Shown here piece after piece: positions 1 to 8,664 of a stretch of 32,126 bases of DNA (its first letter is position 1; every line of letters starts with the position of its first letter). Made by a program: the position numbers and the translations under genes. The notes beneath the pieces were generated by a model that was not told the origin of the DNA, did no database searches, and saw only the letters and a program-made list of their open reading frames with translations. Origin of the DNA: Gammaproteobacteria bacterium (GTDB taxonomy: Bacteria > Pseudomonadota > Gammaproteobacteria > Steroidobacterales > GCA-2729495); assembly GCA_009692345.1 (NCBI GenBank), contig SHZI01000020.1, positions 1 through 32,126 of the forward strand, written 5' to 3'.

Positions 1-1009
1 CCTTGTCGGCCCTCGTGGTGAGAACGAAGGTCGAAGCAAGCGGCACGTCCACATGCGCGAAGGCGGGGTTCGGGCTTTTCACCGTGCGGACCCAGAGCCA
101 GGCAATCACAGTGAGCTTCTTGCCCGCGTACTGCTTCAGGTCGGGCCGCATCTTCACCATCTCGGAGGTGACCTCGACCTTCGGGTAGAGGTGGCCGATG
201 CGCTTCTCGGCCTCTTCACGCATCCACTGGCCGTAGTAGCGCACGTCCTCGGCGAGTCCCTGCGCGCCCTTCCACTCGCGGGCGATGAGGTCCTTCTTCT
301 TGCGCGACTCGGGGTTCACCGGAGGCTTGCCGGCGAACTTCGGTGGTATCTCGATCATCGCCTTGTTGATCAGGACCGCCACCGGGTTCAGATCACTGGC
401 GTAGCTCTCGAGCCCAAGTCGCTGCGCCTCAAGCGGGAGCGCGCCACCGCCTGCGAACGGATCATGGAAGGCCGGCAGCTTCTTGCGGTCGAACAGTTCC
501 TTCGCCCGCGGATGGTCGGCATTCTCGGCGCAGGCGCGCCGCCAGCTCTGCCAGATCTCGTCACGCGCCGCCTGCAGCACCGTCTCGTTGGTGGTGTTCT
601 CCCACAGCACGAGGTCCTCGATGATGCGAAACAGCCGCTGGCGCTCCTGATCGGCCAGCATGTCATCGAGAGTGGGAGCCGGACCGGGTTCTGGAACCGA
701 TAGGTTGGTCCCTTTGGCCCTTTCGGCGAGGGCCCGCGCCTCCTCCCACAACTTCAGGCGGGCCTTGAGGGCGATCTCCGCCTTCCGGTGCAGCTTCGAG
801 TCGGCCCGGAGTACGTCCACGTAGGCTGAGGGATCATCCACCATCTGCGCGAAGATCACCGCCCGCGCTGCTGCTAGGGGGCGCCGTGCCCACCAAAGGT
901 GAAGTGTGCTCGGGTGTCCGTGGCGGATGGACTTCTCCCGGGCGCAGGCTTTGTTGATCGCCTCGAGAGGAAGGGCGACTTCGATGAGTTTCTTACGCGG
1001 TACTGTCAT
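1..1009 (-). CDS. DUF1156-type DNA adenine methylase, 5' part only (runs off left edge)
   Basis: Only the first 336 codons are in the window; the frame is open to the edge. The N-terminus carries the DUF1156 signature: [12 protein letters not shown] near residue 8, then [13 protein letters not shown] and a [10 protein letters not shown] block. Near residue 180 there is DPFAGGG, the S-adenosylmethionine-binding motif I of N6-adenine methylases, and near residue 202 SDLNPVAV, typical of this family. The catalytic (N/D)PPY motif would lie beyond the edge; family members are usually much longer. The ATG at 1009 overlaps the stop of the 112-aa gene (ATGA), so translation is probably coupled. Family knowledge: such proteins occur in phage-defence loci beside SNF2/DUF3883 helicases, where they probably mark self DNA. 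Its role here is inferred from that company. Confidence 0.88.
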   Translation of the reverse strand, partial: MTVPRKKLIEVALPLEAINKACAREKSIRHGHPSTLHLWWARRPLAAARAVIFAQMVDDPSAYVDVLRADSKLHRKAEIALKARLKLWEEARALAERAKGTNLSVPEPGPAPTLDDMLADQERQRLFRIIEDLVLWENTTNETVLQAARDEIWQSWRRACAENADHPRAKELFDRKKLPAFHDPFAGGGALPLEAQRLGLESYASDLNPVAVLINKAMIEIPPKFAGKPPVNPESRKKKDLIAREWKGAQGLAEDVRYYGQWMREEAEKRIGHLYPKVEVTSEMVKMRPDLKQYAGKKLTVIAWLWVRTVKSPNPAFAHVDVPLASTFVLTTRADK

Positions 1010-1344
1010 TTGTGGCTCGGTTTCTTCGAGAAACGTCCGTCAGAGTAAATTGGACCACTAGGGTGCGCACGCGGCCAAAATGGTGGCTCAGGACAGGGGA
1101 TCGCTTCGTGGGCGTCCGGGACCTCTGCATAGCGCCGGAAACCGTTGCGCCGAAGCGCCCGCTCGGCCTCAACTGCGGTTCCAAAGGCCAATTGGTCGAA
1201 GACCCCAGACGTATCTCCGAAAAACCAGATGGTTACGCCCGTCTCTGCGGGGTCGATCAGAGCCCAGTTCTGCTGTAAGAAACTGGTAACCGTGAACCAG
1301 TAGTCGCGACTCGCAATCGAAATTTCTTCGCCGCCTTGAATCAC
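1006..1344 (-). CDS. Small conserved-looking protein of unknown function, coupled to helicase and methylase
   Basis: A 112-aa protein that I cannot assign to a named family. Its GTG start overlaps the helicase stop (GTGA) and its stop overlaps the DUF1156 start (ATGA), which strongly supports a real, co-translated gene. No signal peptide or membrane helix is visible. The first two thirds look like a compact domain with aromatic clusters ([22 protein letters not shown]) and a helix rich in Ala, Glu and Arg ([13 protein letters not shown]). The C-terminus is Pro-, His- and Gly-rich ([21 protein letters not shown]) and probably extended. It could be an adaptor or specificity factor between the helicase and the methylase, but that rests only on gene order. 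Confidence 0.75.
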   Translation of the reverse strand: MIQGGEEISIASRDYWFTVTSFLQQNWALIDPAETGVTIWFFGDTSGVFDQLAFGTAVEAERALRRNGFRRYAEVPDAHEAIPCPEPPFWPRAHPSGPIYSDGRFSKKPSHK

Positions 1345-4300
1345 TCGGGCTCCCCTGCCCGCACAAGCAGGTCCGCAAAGTCATAATTCACGCTGGTTAC
1401 GCCGAAGTCCGGCTCCCGCTGGAATGGCTGACGGCAGTAGTGCAGCTTGTGCTCGTCGCCCGGCAGGAACTCGACGATGGCCAGAATGAAGTCTTCGGGC
1501 TTATTCAGCGAATACAGGATCTCGTTCCGAGTCACCGTTATCGTAGATGCTCCTGAAACACGCCCCTTCACCTCGAGAAAGCGCAACTTGCCCGTGCCAG
1601 GCACCCGGCTCTCGATGTCGTAGCCCAGCTTGTCCAGTTCGCGGTCCGTGGGCTCGAATCCCAGGTGCCGCTCCATCTGCATGACGACCGCCCGGGCCCG
1701 AGCCGCGGCAGCCTGGGTATCCACCGTCTGAGCCGGCACGAGCTCCCGCCGCCCGGTCATCTCTGCGACTAGACCGGCTGGAATGACCAGCAAACCACCG
1801 AGGACCACGGGGGGCAACGGCGAAATCTGCCGCTCCAGCTTTAGCTCCTCCAGACGCTTCTGCAGTCGGGCATGGAGCGAATCCGCCCGCTTGCGGGCTT
1901 CGCCAGAGTTCAACCGCGCATTCGGCTTGCCGGCCTTCTCCTGGTCCTCGAGCTGAGCAGCCCGGTGATCCCAGTAGCTGATCTCCTTCGTGAGCCGCTC
2001 CTTCACGGCGGCCTCGGTCTTATCGACCAAGGCGACTTTGCGGGACCGCACTTCGTTCACGTGCTCTGGCACCACATGGGCTACGGCATGGGCCCGGGCC
2101 TGGTTCTCCAGCTCCCGGGTGATCCAGCCGCACTCCGGCCTGCCGAGGATTCGCTCGATGTTTGGCTCGCCATCCTTCAGCGGGCGGTAGTCCAGGTACG
2201 GGGCGTATTTCAAGTCACGGGTGTTGCCCAGGGCATCCAGCTCCACGTAGAGCATCCGCTTCGAGACGACCCGGCGATCCCCGGAGCGGGTCACGCTGGC
2301 GTCCTGAAGGGCATGCTCCAGGTAGAACAGCACCCGGGGCTGGGTGCCAGGATCCCCCTCGTCCACCAGCACAGTACCCCGCCGCAAGAGGTCCTGATTG
2401 CGCTCCAGGGTGCGATCGATGGTGGCGTCCAGCAGTGGGTGGCCGGGACAGACGAAGGCGGCGAGCGCCTGACCCTGAGGTGCTATCAGGTCTTTCTCGA
2501 AGGTGATGCGCTCGTAGCGAGGCAGCACCGGCTCCCGGACGCCAATCAAGCGATCCCGGTTGCGGATCGGCGCCGGCACGTGGGTCACCTCGTAGCGGCG
2601 AGCCTCCCGCAGCTTGGCCGTGCCGCCCAGGCGCTGGAACGCCTCGAGGAAAAAAGACTCGACGTAGTGAGGCTGCAGGCGCCGCGCGTCGGCACGTTCC
2701 ATTTCCTCCCGAATACGGAACACCCGGCTGGCGTCCATCGAGTCGTGGGCCAGGGCGCGCTCTTCCAGCAGATCCTGGATGTGCGACTCGTCAAAAGTCT
2801 TTGCCACGGCCTGAGTGAGCCGGGCCCGGACCTCGGGCTGGTCGCCATAGCGAATGGCCTCGATCAGCAGGTCCCGCAGGGGCTTGCCCTCGAACTGCAG
2901 CTTGCCGAGCACATCGAACACCTGGCCGCCCAGGGCGTGCCGGGCCTGCTCGAGCTTCTCCAGCAGGGTGCGGTATACATCACCTTCCCGGGTCTCGTCG
3001 GCGATCAGGTTCCAGAGGTGGCAGACCTCCGTCTGGCCGATACGGTGAATGCGGCCGAAACGCTGCTCGATGCGGTTGGGGTTCCAGGGCAGGTCGTAGT
3101 TCACCATCAGGTGCGCCCGCTGGAGGTTGATGCCCTCGCCCGCCGCGTCCGTGGCCAGCAGCACCTGCACCACCGGGTCGTGCTTGAAGGATTCCTGCAC
3201 CTTCAGGCGTTCCTCCCGACCGATGCCACCGTGAATGATCACGACCGCGTCCCGGCGGCCCAGCAAGGTGCTGATGCGCGACTCCAGGTAGTTCAGGGTA
3301 TCCCGGTGCTCGGTGAAGACCACCAGCTTCTGGTGGGGCGATGGCTTGGGCGGGGGGATGTCGCCGGCACCGTAGGCCGGGTGATGGGGCTCTGCACCCC
3401 GGTTCACGATGGCGGCGGACGTGAAGATTTCGCCGAGCAGACTGGCCAGTTCCTTCCACTTCCGGTCCTCACCGCTCCGGCGCACCGCCTGGGCCAGGCT
3501 TTCCAGGTGCTGGAGGGACAGGATCTCGGCCTTGAGTTCGTTGATGGTGCTGGCGGCAGTGGCCTGGTCGAGGATCTCCTCTTCCGCCGTTTCGACCTCA
3601 TTCTCCGGCGCCTCCTCCAGGTCCTCGACATCGTCGGCGTCCAGGAGGGGGCCGGCGGCGATGGTGGCCAGCTTGCCGGCCCGCTGGAGCAGCTCCATCT
3701 CTTTCAGACGGCTCTCGAGGCGCTCCCGGCGACGGCGCAGGGACTCATAAATCGCTGCGGGGGACGACGCCAGGCGGCGTTGCAGGATGGTCAGCGCGAA
3801 ACCGACGGTCCCGGCCCGCTTGTCGTTCTGCAGGGCCTCGGCCCGGTTGAACTCCTCCCGCACGTAGTCCGTGACCGCTTTGTAGAGGGCCGCCTCGGGG
3901 GCGGACAGCTTGTAGGGCACCGTGTGGGCGATGCGCTCGGGGAACAGCGGTGTGCCGTCGAACTTGAGGAGGTTCTCCTTCACCATCCGGCGCATGAGGT
4001 CGGAAACGTCGGCCACGTGGACGCCGTCCCGAAACCTGCCCTCGAAGCGGTCACCGTCCAGCAGCGCCATGAACAACTGGAAGTCTTCTTCCTTGCCGTT
4101 GTGGGGCGTGGCCGTCATCAGCAGGAAGTGGCGGGTCAGTGTGGACAGGAGCTGGCCCAGCTTGTATCGCTTGGTGTACTTCACCTCGCCGCCGAAGAAG
4201 GTGGCGGACATCTTGTGGGCCTCGTCGCAGACGATCAGATCCCAGCGGCAATCGGCCGCGGCCAGCTTGGCCTGCACGTCCTCGTTGCGGGAGAGCTTGT

Positions 4301-4919
4301 CCAGGCGGGCGATGACCAGGTTCGTCTCCAGGAACCAGTTCCCCGTGCGCGCCGCTTCCAGCTTGTCGTTGGTCAGGATCTCGAAGGGCAGATTGAACTT
4401 CTGATACAGCTCGTCCTGCCACTGCTCGGCCAGGCTGCCCGGGCAGACCACGAGGCATCGCTGGAGGTCGCCCCGGGCGATGAGCTCCTTGATGAACAGC
4501 CCTGCCATGATGGTCTTGCCGGCACCGGGATCGTCCGCCAGCAGGAACCTCAGGGGCTGCCGTGTGAGCATCGACTCGTAGACCGCCGTGATCTGGTGGG
4601 GCAGCGGCTGGACGTTGGAGGTGTGGACCGCCAGCACGGGGTCGAACAGATGCGCCAGGCGAATGCGGTTGGCCTCGGAGACCAGCCGGAACAGGGCGCC
4701 GTCGGCGTCGAAGCTCCAGGGGCGGCCCTCTTCGACGACCTCCAGGGTTGGCTCGTCAGTTCGGTAGACCAGCTGGTTGGCTACTCGCCCGTCCGGGCCC
4801 TTAAACGTGAGTTCCAGGGCGTCGGAGCCGAACCACTGGACGCTGACCACGGCGACGGCCGCATCGGGGCGGATGCCGCGCACGGTGGTGCCGACGGTGA
4901 GGTCTTCTAGGCGGGCCAT
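1341..4919 (-). CDS. SNF2/DEAH helicase with C-terminal DUF3883 domain (DrmD-like)
   Basis: An 1192-aa superfamily 2 ATPase. Visible motifs in order: Walker A DDPGAGKT (129-136), DEAH box (232-235), TATPHNG motif III (269-275), an acidic Glu/Asp-rich insert near 425-450, and a helicase C-terminal domain with QRFGRIHRIGQ (motif VI) near 615-625. A charged Arg/Glu coiled-coil-like stretch is near 970-1030. The end (about 1095-1180) has the DUF3883 pattern GYDIESR, FLEVKGR, ITVTRNE, DFILAIV, a fold related to nucleases that is common in defence proteins. The ATG has AGGA eight bases upstream. Family knowledge: helicases like this accompany adenine methylases in class 1 DISARM (DrmD) and related loci and probably translocate on invading DNA. 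Which system this is cannot be settled because the downstream genes are missing. Confidence 0.92.
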   Translation of the reverse strand: MARLEDLTVGTTVRGIRPDAAVAVVSVQWFGSDALELTFKGPDGRVANQLVYRTDEPTLEVVEEGRPWSFDADGALFRLVSEANRIRLAHLFDPVLAVHTSNVQPLPHQITAVYESMLTRQPLRFLLADDPGAGKTIMAGLFIKELIARGDLQRCLVVCPGSLAEQWQDELYQKFNLPFEILTNDKLEAARTGNWFLETNLVIARLDKLSRNEDVQAKLAAADCRWDLIVCDEAHKMSATFFGGEVKYTKRYKLGQLLSTLTRHFLLMTATPHNGKEEDFQLFMALLDGDRFEGRFRDGVHVADVSDLMRRMVKENLLKFDGTPLFPERIAHTVPYKLSAPEAALYKAVTDYVREEFNRAEALQNDKRAGTVGFALTILQRRLASSPAAIYESLRRRRERLESRLKEMELLQRAGKLATIAAGPLLDADDVEDLEEAPENEVETAEEEILDQATAASTINELKAEILSLQHLESLAQAVRRSGEDRKWKELASLLGEIFTSAAIVNRGAEPHHPAYGAGDIPPPKPSPHQKLVVFTEHRDTLNYLESRISTLLGRRDAVVIIHGGIGREERLKVQESFKHDPVVQVLLATDAAGEGINLQRAHLMVNYDLPWNPNRIEQRFGRIHRIGQTEVCHLWNLIADETREGDVYRTLLEKLEQARHALGGQVFDVLGKLQFEGKPLRDLLIEAIRYGDQPEVRARLTQAVAKTFDESHIQDLLEERALAHDSMDASRVFRIREEMERADARRLQPHYVESFFLEAFQRLGGTAKLREARRYEVTHVPAPIRNRDRLIGVREPVLPRYERITFEKDLIAPQGQALAAFVCPGHPLLDATIDRTLERNQDLLRRGTVLVDEGDPGTQPRVLFYLEHALQDASVTRSGDRRVVSKRMLYVELDALGNTRDLKYAPYLDYRPLKDGEPNIERILGRPECGWITRELENQARAHAVAHVVPEHVNEVRSRKVALVDKTEAAVKERLTKEISYWDHRAAQLEDQEKAGKPNARLNSGEARKRADSLHARLQKRLEELKLERQISPLPPVVLGGLLVIPAGLVAEMTGRRELVPAQTVDTQAAAARARAVVMQMERHLGFEPTDRELDKLGYDIESRVPGTGKLRFLEVKGRVSGASTITVTRNEILYSLNKPEDFILAIVEFLPGDEHKLHYCRQPFQREPDFGVTSVNYDFADLLVRAGEPE

Positions 4920-5002
4920 ACGCGGTTCCTGTCAGCTTCAGGGCGTACCCTAGCGGACGGCCCCCACGGTCTGCATCCTAGCCCTGATTTGCTGTTCGGA
5001 CA

Positions 5003-5018
5003 TCACCCAATTGGGTGA
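5003..5018. promoter_or_regulatory. Perfect 16-bp palindrome between kinase and helicase genes
   Basis: TCACCCAATTGGGTGA reads identically on both strands and lies 84 bases upstream of the helicase ATG, in the 143-base gap after the kinase stop. Its size and symmetry suit an operator for a dimeric helix-turn-helix repressor, and no loop is present that would make it a terminator. No repressor gene is adjacent in the window, so operator function is an inference. Confidence 0.45.
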
Positions 5019-5062
5019 CCTGCGTTTCGTCAAACAGTCGGACTTGGCAGCAGCTGGCTCCC

Positions 5063-7171
5063 TCATCGCCTAACCGCGTCGAGACGGGCTATTCGCTGCT
5101 CGAGCATGGCGATATTGTCGGCGTGGCCACCAACCCTCCGCAGAAGGGCAAGCCCCCTTCTGGCCGCCTGCTCAGATTCCTTGAACTGGCCCGCACGTTC
5201 ATAGATTTCAGATAGCATGAACCACACTTGATCTAGCTCAGGGTTGTCTTGGACCAAGTGCTGCAGCTCCTGAACTGCCTTGACAGTCTCACCGAGGCCC
5301 TGAAGCAGTTGGGCGCGAAGAAGCGTGGCATGCAATTGCTCGTCCGGGATTCGCGCCAGCTCTGCACACTCGCGTAAGGCACCGGCGATGTCCCCAGCAC
5401 CCGCCCTAAGGCGGACTAGTTGCTTACGAGCGAAAACGTCGTCGGGCTTAATGGCCACCACTCGGGAAAATCTGTCGATAGCCTCACGTTCGCGCTGCTG
5501 ATGCGTCGCGATGATCCCTAGGTTGTGCCACGCATCAACATCGTTCGCGTTCCGGGCGACTCGCTCAAGAAGCTCTGCCTCTGCCTCGCTGAAGCGGCCC
5601 ATTGCCAGTAATCTCGCAGGATCGGGTCGCCCCTCGACCACCGTTTTTTGCGCGCGCCTGGCGATCAGGGTGCGGAGATTCTCCTGAGCTTCGGGCAGTC
5701 CAGGATGCAGCTCAAGAGCCTTTTTCAGGCTTCGCCCAGCCTCCTCGACCTGACCGACTTCCATCTGTACCGCACCTAATTGCGCCCAAATCGATGCCTT
5801 TTTCGGTGCGATCCCGATTGCCGTCTGCATGACTTCGATTGCCTCGAGCGGTCGTCGAAGACTCGTCAGCGGCCGCACCTGATTGAGGAGTGCTCCGGTA
5901 TTCAGTGGATCGTGGGAAGCAGCTACCTGTAGTTGGCGGAGCGCCTCGTCAAACTTTCCAAGCCGACTAAGCGCCACGCCGAGGTTGTTCCTGGCCTGGG
6001 ACTTGAACGGTGCCAGCCGGATGGAGCGAAGTGACGCCTCCACTGAGGCCGTTAGCTGATTCTGGGCTAAGTACTGCTTTCCCAGCTCAGTCCATGCCCG
6101 GTCGTCGTCGGGGGCCATCTGGCTGTACTTGAGCGCGTACCTCATGGCCAGGTCTGGCCGTCCGATCGCGCCATAAGACATTGCTTTCGCATACATCAGC
6201 TCTTCATCGTTGGTCCGAGAATCTGGCCGGGTTGGGATGGTAGCGCCGACCTCTCGAGCCAGAGTACTGGCATCGGTAAGAAGGTCCTGGAAGGTCTGAT
6301 ACCGCATTGCTGGATCCTTACGAAGACACCTCTCGCAGATCGGCCAAAGCGGACTCTTGAGGGCGCTAGGCACTCCACAGATCACGTGCTGAACGAGCGC
6401 CTTCTGGCTACTCGCAGTGAAAGGCAAAGTTCCGGCAATTAACTCGTATAGAGTGATGCCAAATGCATATATATCCACGCGGTGATCCACCGCGTCCGGT
6501 TGCAGGAACTGCTCCGGCGCCATGTAAGGAAGCGTCCCAGAGATAGATCGGAGCTCTGTCACCCCTTCGACAGTCCCCGATGGGAGCGTGAAGCTACGCG
6601 CCAGACCAAAATCCGTGATGCGAAGCTTGTTGTCAGGCATGAGCATCAGGTTGCCCGGCTTGATATCCCGATGTGCTACGACGCCGTGAGATTGGGCATG
6701 AGCCATGCCATGACAAAACTCAGCAACCCACGTCAGCAGAAGACCATCAGGTACACCTGTGCACCCCACATATGCCTCAAGGGTGTTGCCGCGGTCGGGC
6801 GTACTCGGAACGTAGTCCGCGACAACATAGATGTGCCCGTCGAGCATTGTCACGAAACGCGCTCGCACGATGTTGCGGTGCCCGCCTAGTCCCACCCAAA
6901 TCTCGGCCTCGCGGAGGAACTGCATACGCTCCGCGTCGTTCCCCGGCCTCTGGAGTGTCTTCAGTACGAATGGAGTGTCTTCGTTATGGTGCCTGACGAG
7001 GTAGACACGACCCATACCGCCGGCGAAGATGTCGAGCACACGATACTCGCCGGCGATTGCATCGCCGACTGCGTACGTGCGCGGAACACCTGCGGAGGCA
7101 AGCGGAGCGGCGTCAGCTGGCCTTTCATCAGTCACATTGAGACCAAGCAACCTGCGCCAGTCAAATACCAT
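5063..7171 (-). CDS. Serine/threonine protein kinase with C-terminal TPR array
   Basis: A 702-aa eukaryotic-like (PknB-type) kinase. Kinase domain about residues 41-300: glycine-rich loop AGGMGRV (50-56), catalytic Lys71 in FVLKTL, helix-C Glu in LREAEIW (about 88-90), catalytic loop HRDIKPGN (167-174), DFG (187-189) and APE (218-220). All catalytic residues are present, so it should be active. From about 325 to the end are TPR-like helical pairs (for example AWTELGKQYLAQNQ, NNLGVALSRLGKFDEAL, AWHNLGIIATHQQ), a protein-binding scaffold. No membrane helix is visible, unlike housekeeping PknB, so it should be cytosolic. ATG 7171 has GGGGA seven bases upstream. It is co-directional with the helicase 143 bases downstream. 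Kinases take part in several defence systems by phosphorylating host or phage targets; that role here is inferred. Confidence 0.93.
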   Translation of the reverse strand: MVFDWRRLLGLNVTDERPADAAPLASAGVPRTYAVGDAIAGEYRVLDIFAGGMGRVYLVRHHNEDTPFVLKTLQRPGNDAERMQFLREAEIWVGLGGHRNIVRARFVTMLDGHIYVVADYVPSTPDRGNTLEAYVGCTGVPDGLLLTWVAEFCHGMAHAQSHGVVAHRDIKPGNLMLMPDNKLRITDFGLARSFTLPSGTVEGVTELRSISGTLPYMAPEQFLQPDAVDHRVDIYAFGITLYELIAGTLPFTASSQKALVQHVICGVPSALKSPLWPICERCLRKDPAMRYQTFQDLLTDASTLAREVGATIPTRPDSRTNDEELMYAKAMSYGAIGRPDLAMRYALKYSQMAPDDDRAWTELGKQYLAQNQLTASVEASLRSIRLAPFKSQARNNLGVALSRLGKFDEALRQLQVAASHDPLNTGALLNQVRPLTSLRRPLEAIEVMQTAIGIAPKKASIWAQLGAVQMEVGQVEEAGRSLKKALELHPGLPEAQENLRTLIARRAQKTVVEGRPDPARLLAMGRFSEAEAELLERVARNANDVDAWHNLGIIATHQQREREAIDRFSRVVAIKPDDVFARKQLVRLRAGAGDIAGALRECAELARIPDEQLHATLLRAQLLQGLGETVKAVQELQHLVQDNPELDQVWFMLSEIYERAGQFKESEQAARRGLALLRRVGGHADNIAMLEQRIARLDAVRR

Positions 7172-7225
7172 GGTCGAATCCCCGTTGTCACCGACGGCAA
7201 GCGACTGAACCAGAGGCTACCCGGG

Positions 7226-7330
7226 TCAGTCCCAGAAGTCCCGGAACGGCTGATCCGACAGCGCCGTGTAGCGGACCGTGTGCTGAATACTCTTGTGGCC
7301 CAGGTACGCCTGAATGTGCCGAGTCGGAAT
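7226..7330 (-). pseudogene. C-terminal stub of a FimB-like tyrosine recombinase
   Basis: The minus strand encodes 34 residues and a stop, beginning PTRHIQAYLGHKSIQHTVRY and ending in RDFWD. LGH plus the Tyr in HTVRYT are the last catalytic His box and nucleophile of the tyrosine recombinase family, and the ending is typical of short FimB/FimE-like integrases. The frame is cut exactly where the IS3 element begins. No matching N-terminal part can be found on the other side of the IS, so the rest has been deleted. Confidence 0.8.
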
Positions 7331-7357
7331 TGGTTCACCCCCGTTTCCACGGACGGT

Positions 7358-8227
7358 TCAGTTAAGGCTTTTGGATAGGCTTTCGGCATAAGTGGCCGGC
7401 GATAGTCCGTCAGCGTAGGAGTGACTGCGCTGCCGATTGTAGAACCGCTCGATGTAGTCGAAGACGTCCGCCCGGGCCTCGGCACGGGAAGCATAGCAAC
7501 GCCGGTTAACGCGCTCCCGCTTCAGCAGCCCGAAGAAGCTCTCGGCCACCGCGTTGTCGTAGCAACTGCCGACGCCACTCATGCTGCTGACGACCCCGTG
7601 TTCTTTCAGGAACGCCTGGTACTCGACGCTGGTGAACTGCGTGCCGCGATCCGAGTGCAGGATCACGGGGCTGTCACCGGGCCGCTGCCACAGCGCCATC
7701 AGCACCGCCTGCAGCACCAGCTCCCGATCCAGGCTCTGGCGCATCGACCAGCCGATCACCCGGCGGGTGGCGAGATCCAGAACCACGGCCAGGTACAACC
7801 AGCCCTCGCCAGTGCGGATGTACGTGATGTCGGTGACCCACTTGGTGTTGGGTTCGGTGATGGCGAAGTCCCGCGCCAGGTGATTGGTGAGACCGTCGGG
7901 CCGATGCCCGGACTTCCGGCCCCGCCAGCGGCGCACGGCCGGAATGCCCTGCAAACAAGCCGTCTGCATGATCCGCGCCACGCGGTTCTCACTGCAGCCC
8001 TCACCGCGCCTCACCAGCTCCTCCCAGATCTTCCGGCTGCCATAGACGCTGTCGCTCTCGGCGTGGATCGAGCGGATCTGCTCCAGCAGGCGGGCGTTGT
8101 CCTGGTCACGAGAGCTGGCCGGGCGATCCCGCCAACCGTAGTAGCCGCTCGGCGAGACCTTCAGCAGCCGGCACATCAATCGCACCGGGAAGGCTTCTTC
8201 ACACCGCGACATCATGTGATACCTCAC
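7358..8227 (-). CDS. IS3-family transposase OrfB (DDE catalytic subunit)
   Basis: 289 aa. An HTH_21-like N-terminal region (LLKVSPSGYYGWRDRP, then VYGSRKIWEEL) is followed by an rve integrase core. The catalytic triad is visible: Asp133 in WVTDITYI, Asp193 in LHSDRGTQF and Glu229 in DNAVAESFF, with the D35E spacing of the family. The frame looks intact, so the element may be active. The GTG start at 8227 overlaps the orfA stop (GTGA). In IS3 elements the active transposase is often an OrfAB fusion made by -1 frameshifting; a TTTTAAAAG run near the end of orfA could serve as a slippery site, but this is uncertain. Confidence 0.93.
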   Translation of the reverse strand: MRYHMMSRCEEAFPVRLMCRLLKVSPSGYYGWRDRPASSRDQDNARLLEQIRSIHAESDSVYGSRKIWEELVRRGEGCSENRVARIMQTACLQGIPAVRRWRGRKSGHRPDGLTNHLARDFAITEPNTKWVTDITYIRTGEGWLYLAVVLDLATRRVIGWSMRQSLDRELVLQAVLMALWQRPGDSPVILHSDRGTQFTSVEYQAFLKEHGVVSSMSGVGSCYDNAVAESFFGLLKRERVNRRCYASRAEARADVFDYIERFYNRQRSHSYADGLSPATYAESLSKSLN

Positions 8228-8511
8228 CGGGATGTCTTCGCGAAGTACGCCGCCGCTTCTTTTAAAACATCCCGCTCCCGCGTGACGCGCCCCAAGTCAC
8301 GCTTGAGCTGCGCCAGCTCCTGGTCCCGGGGCACACCCTGGCCTCGGAAGGCCTTCGGCCCTGCGGAGGCGCTTTCGCGCCGCCAGCGGCTCAACATGTT
8401 TGGCTGGATGCCCAGATCCCGAGCCACCTGCGTGACACCCACGCCCTCTCGGTTGCTCATCTGCACGGCTTCCCGCTTGAACTCCTCGCTATACTTCCTG
8501 CGACTTCCCAT
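8224..8511 (-). CDS. IS3-family transposase OrfA (DNA-binding subunit)
   Basis: 95 aa. The N-terminus has the HTH_8 (transposase_8) pattern: RKYSEEFKREAVQM, GVTQVARDLGIQPNMLSRWRRE. A leucine- and Arg/Glu-rich coiled coil follows (LAQLKRDLGRVTRERDVLKEAAAYF), used for multimerisation with OrfB. Complete, with the inverted repeat about 40 bases upstream of its start. It binds the IS ends and supplies the N-terminal part of the OrfAB fusion in this family. Confidence 0.92.
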   Translation of the reverse strand: MGSRRKYSEEFKREAVQMSNREGVGVTQVARDLGIQPNMLSRWRRESASAGPKAFRGQGVPRDQELAQLKRDLGRVTRERDVLKEAAAYFAKTSR

Positions 8512-8664
8512 GACACACCTCGGATTGCATTATTAGTCTTCTTGGATGTGTCCGTGAAGATGGGGGTGAACCAATCCGTCAGTGCCCCGCGCCAGCTATG
8601 GCCGGTAGGGTGCATAACGCTGGATAGACACAAAAGACACCGCACTAGGCAGGATAAGTGGCGG

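Larger units (their letters stand above)
7331..8573 (-). mobile_element. IS3-family insertion sequence (about 1243 bp)
   Basis: Two overlapping reading frames, orfA and orfB, are enclosed by imperfect inverted repeats of about 24 bp. Both ends start TGGTTCACCCCC reading inward and continue to CACGGAC, with four differing positions between. The terminal TG..CA bases and the length fit IS3. The flanks are AAT on the left and ATC on the right, so no clean 3-4 bp target duplication is seen. The element abuts a truncated recombinase, consistent with later rearrangement. Confidence 0.88.

Noticed and set aside
1872-4910. 1012-codon open frame on the plus strand opposite the helicase
   Set aside because: Mirror frame caused by high GC; its translation is Leu/Val/Gly/Gln-rich with no motifs, while the minus strand has a full helicase.
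4921-5003. 18-codon minus-strand frame (starting ATGTCCGAACAG) between kinase and helicase
   Set aside because: Too short, no clear ribosome site and no similarity I can support.
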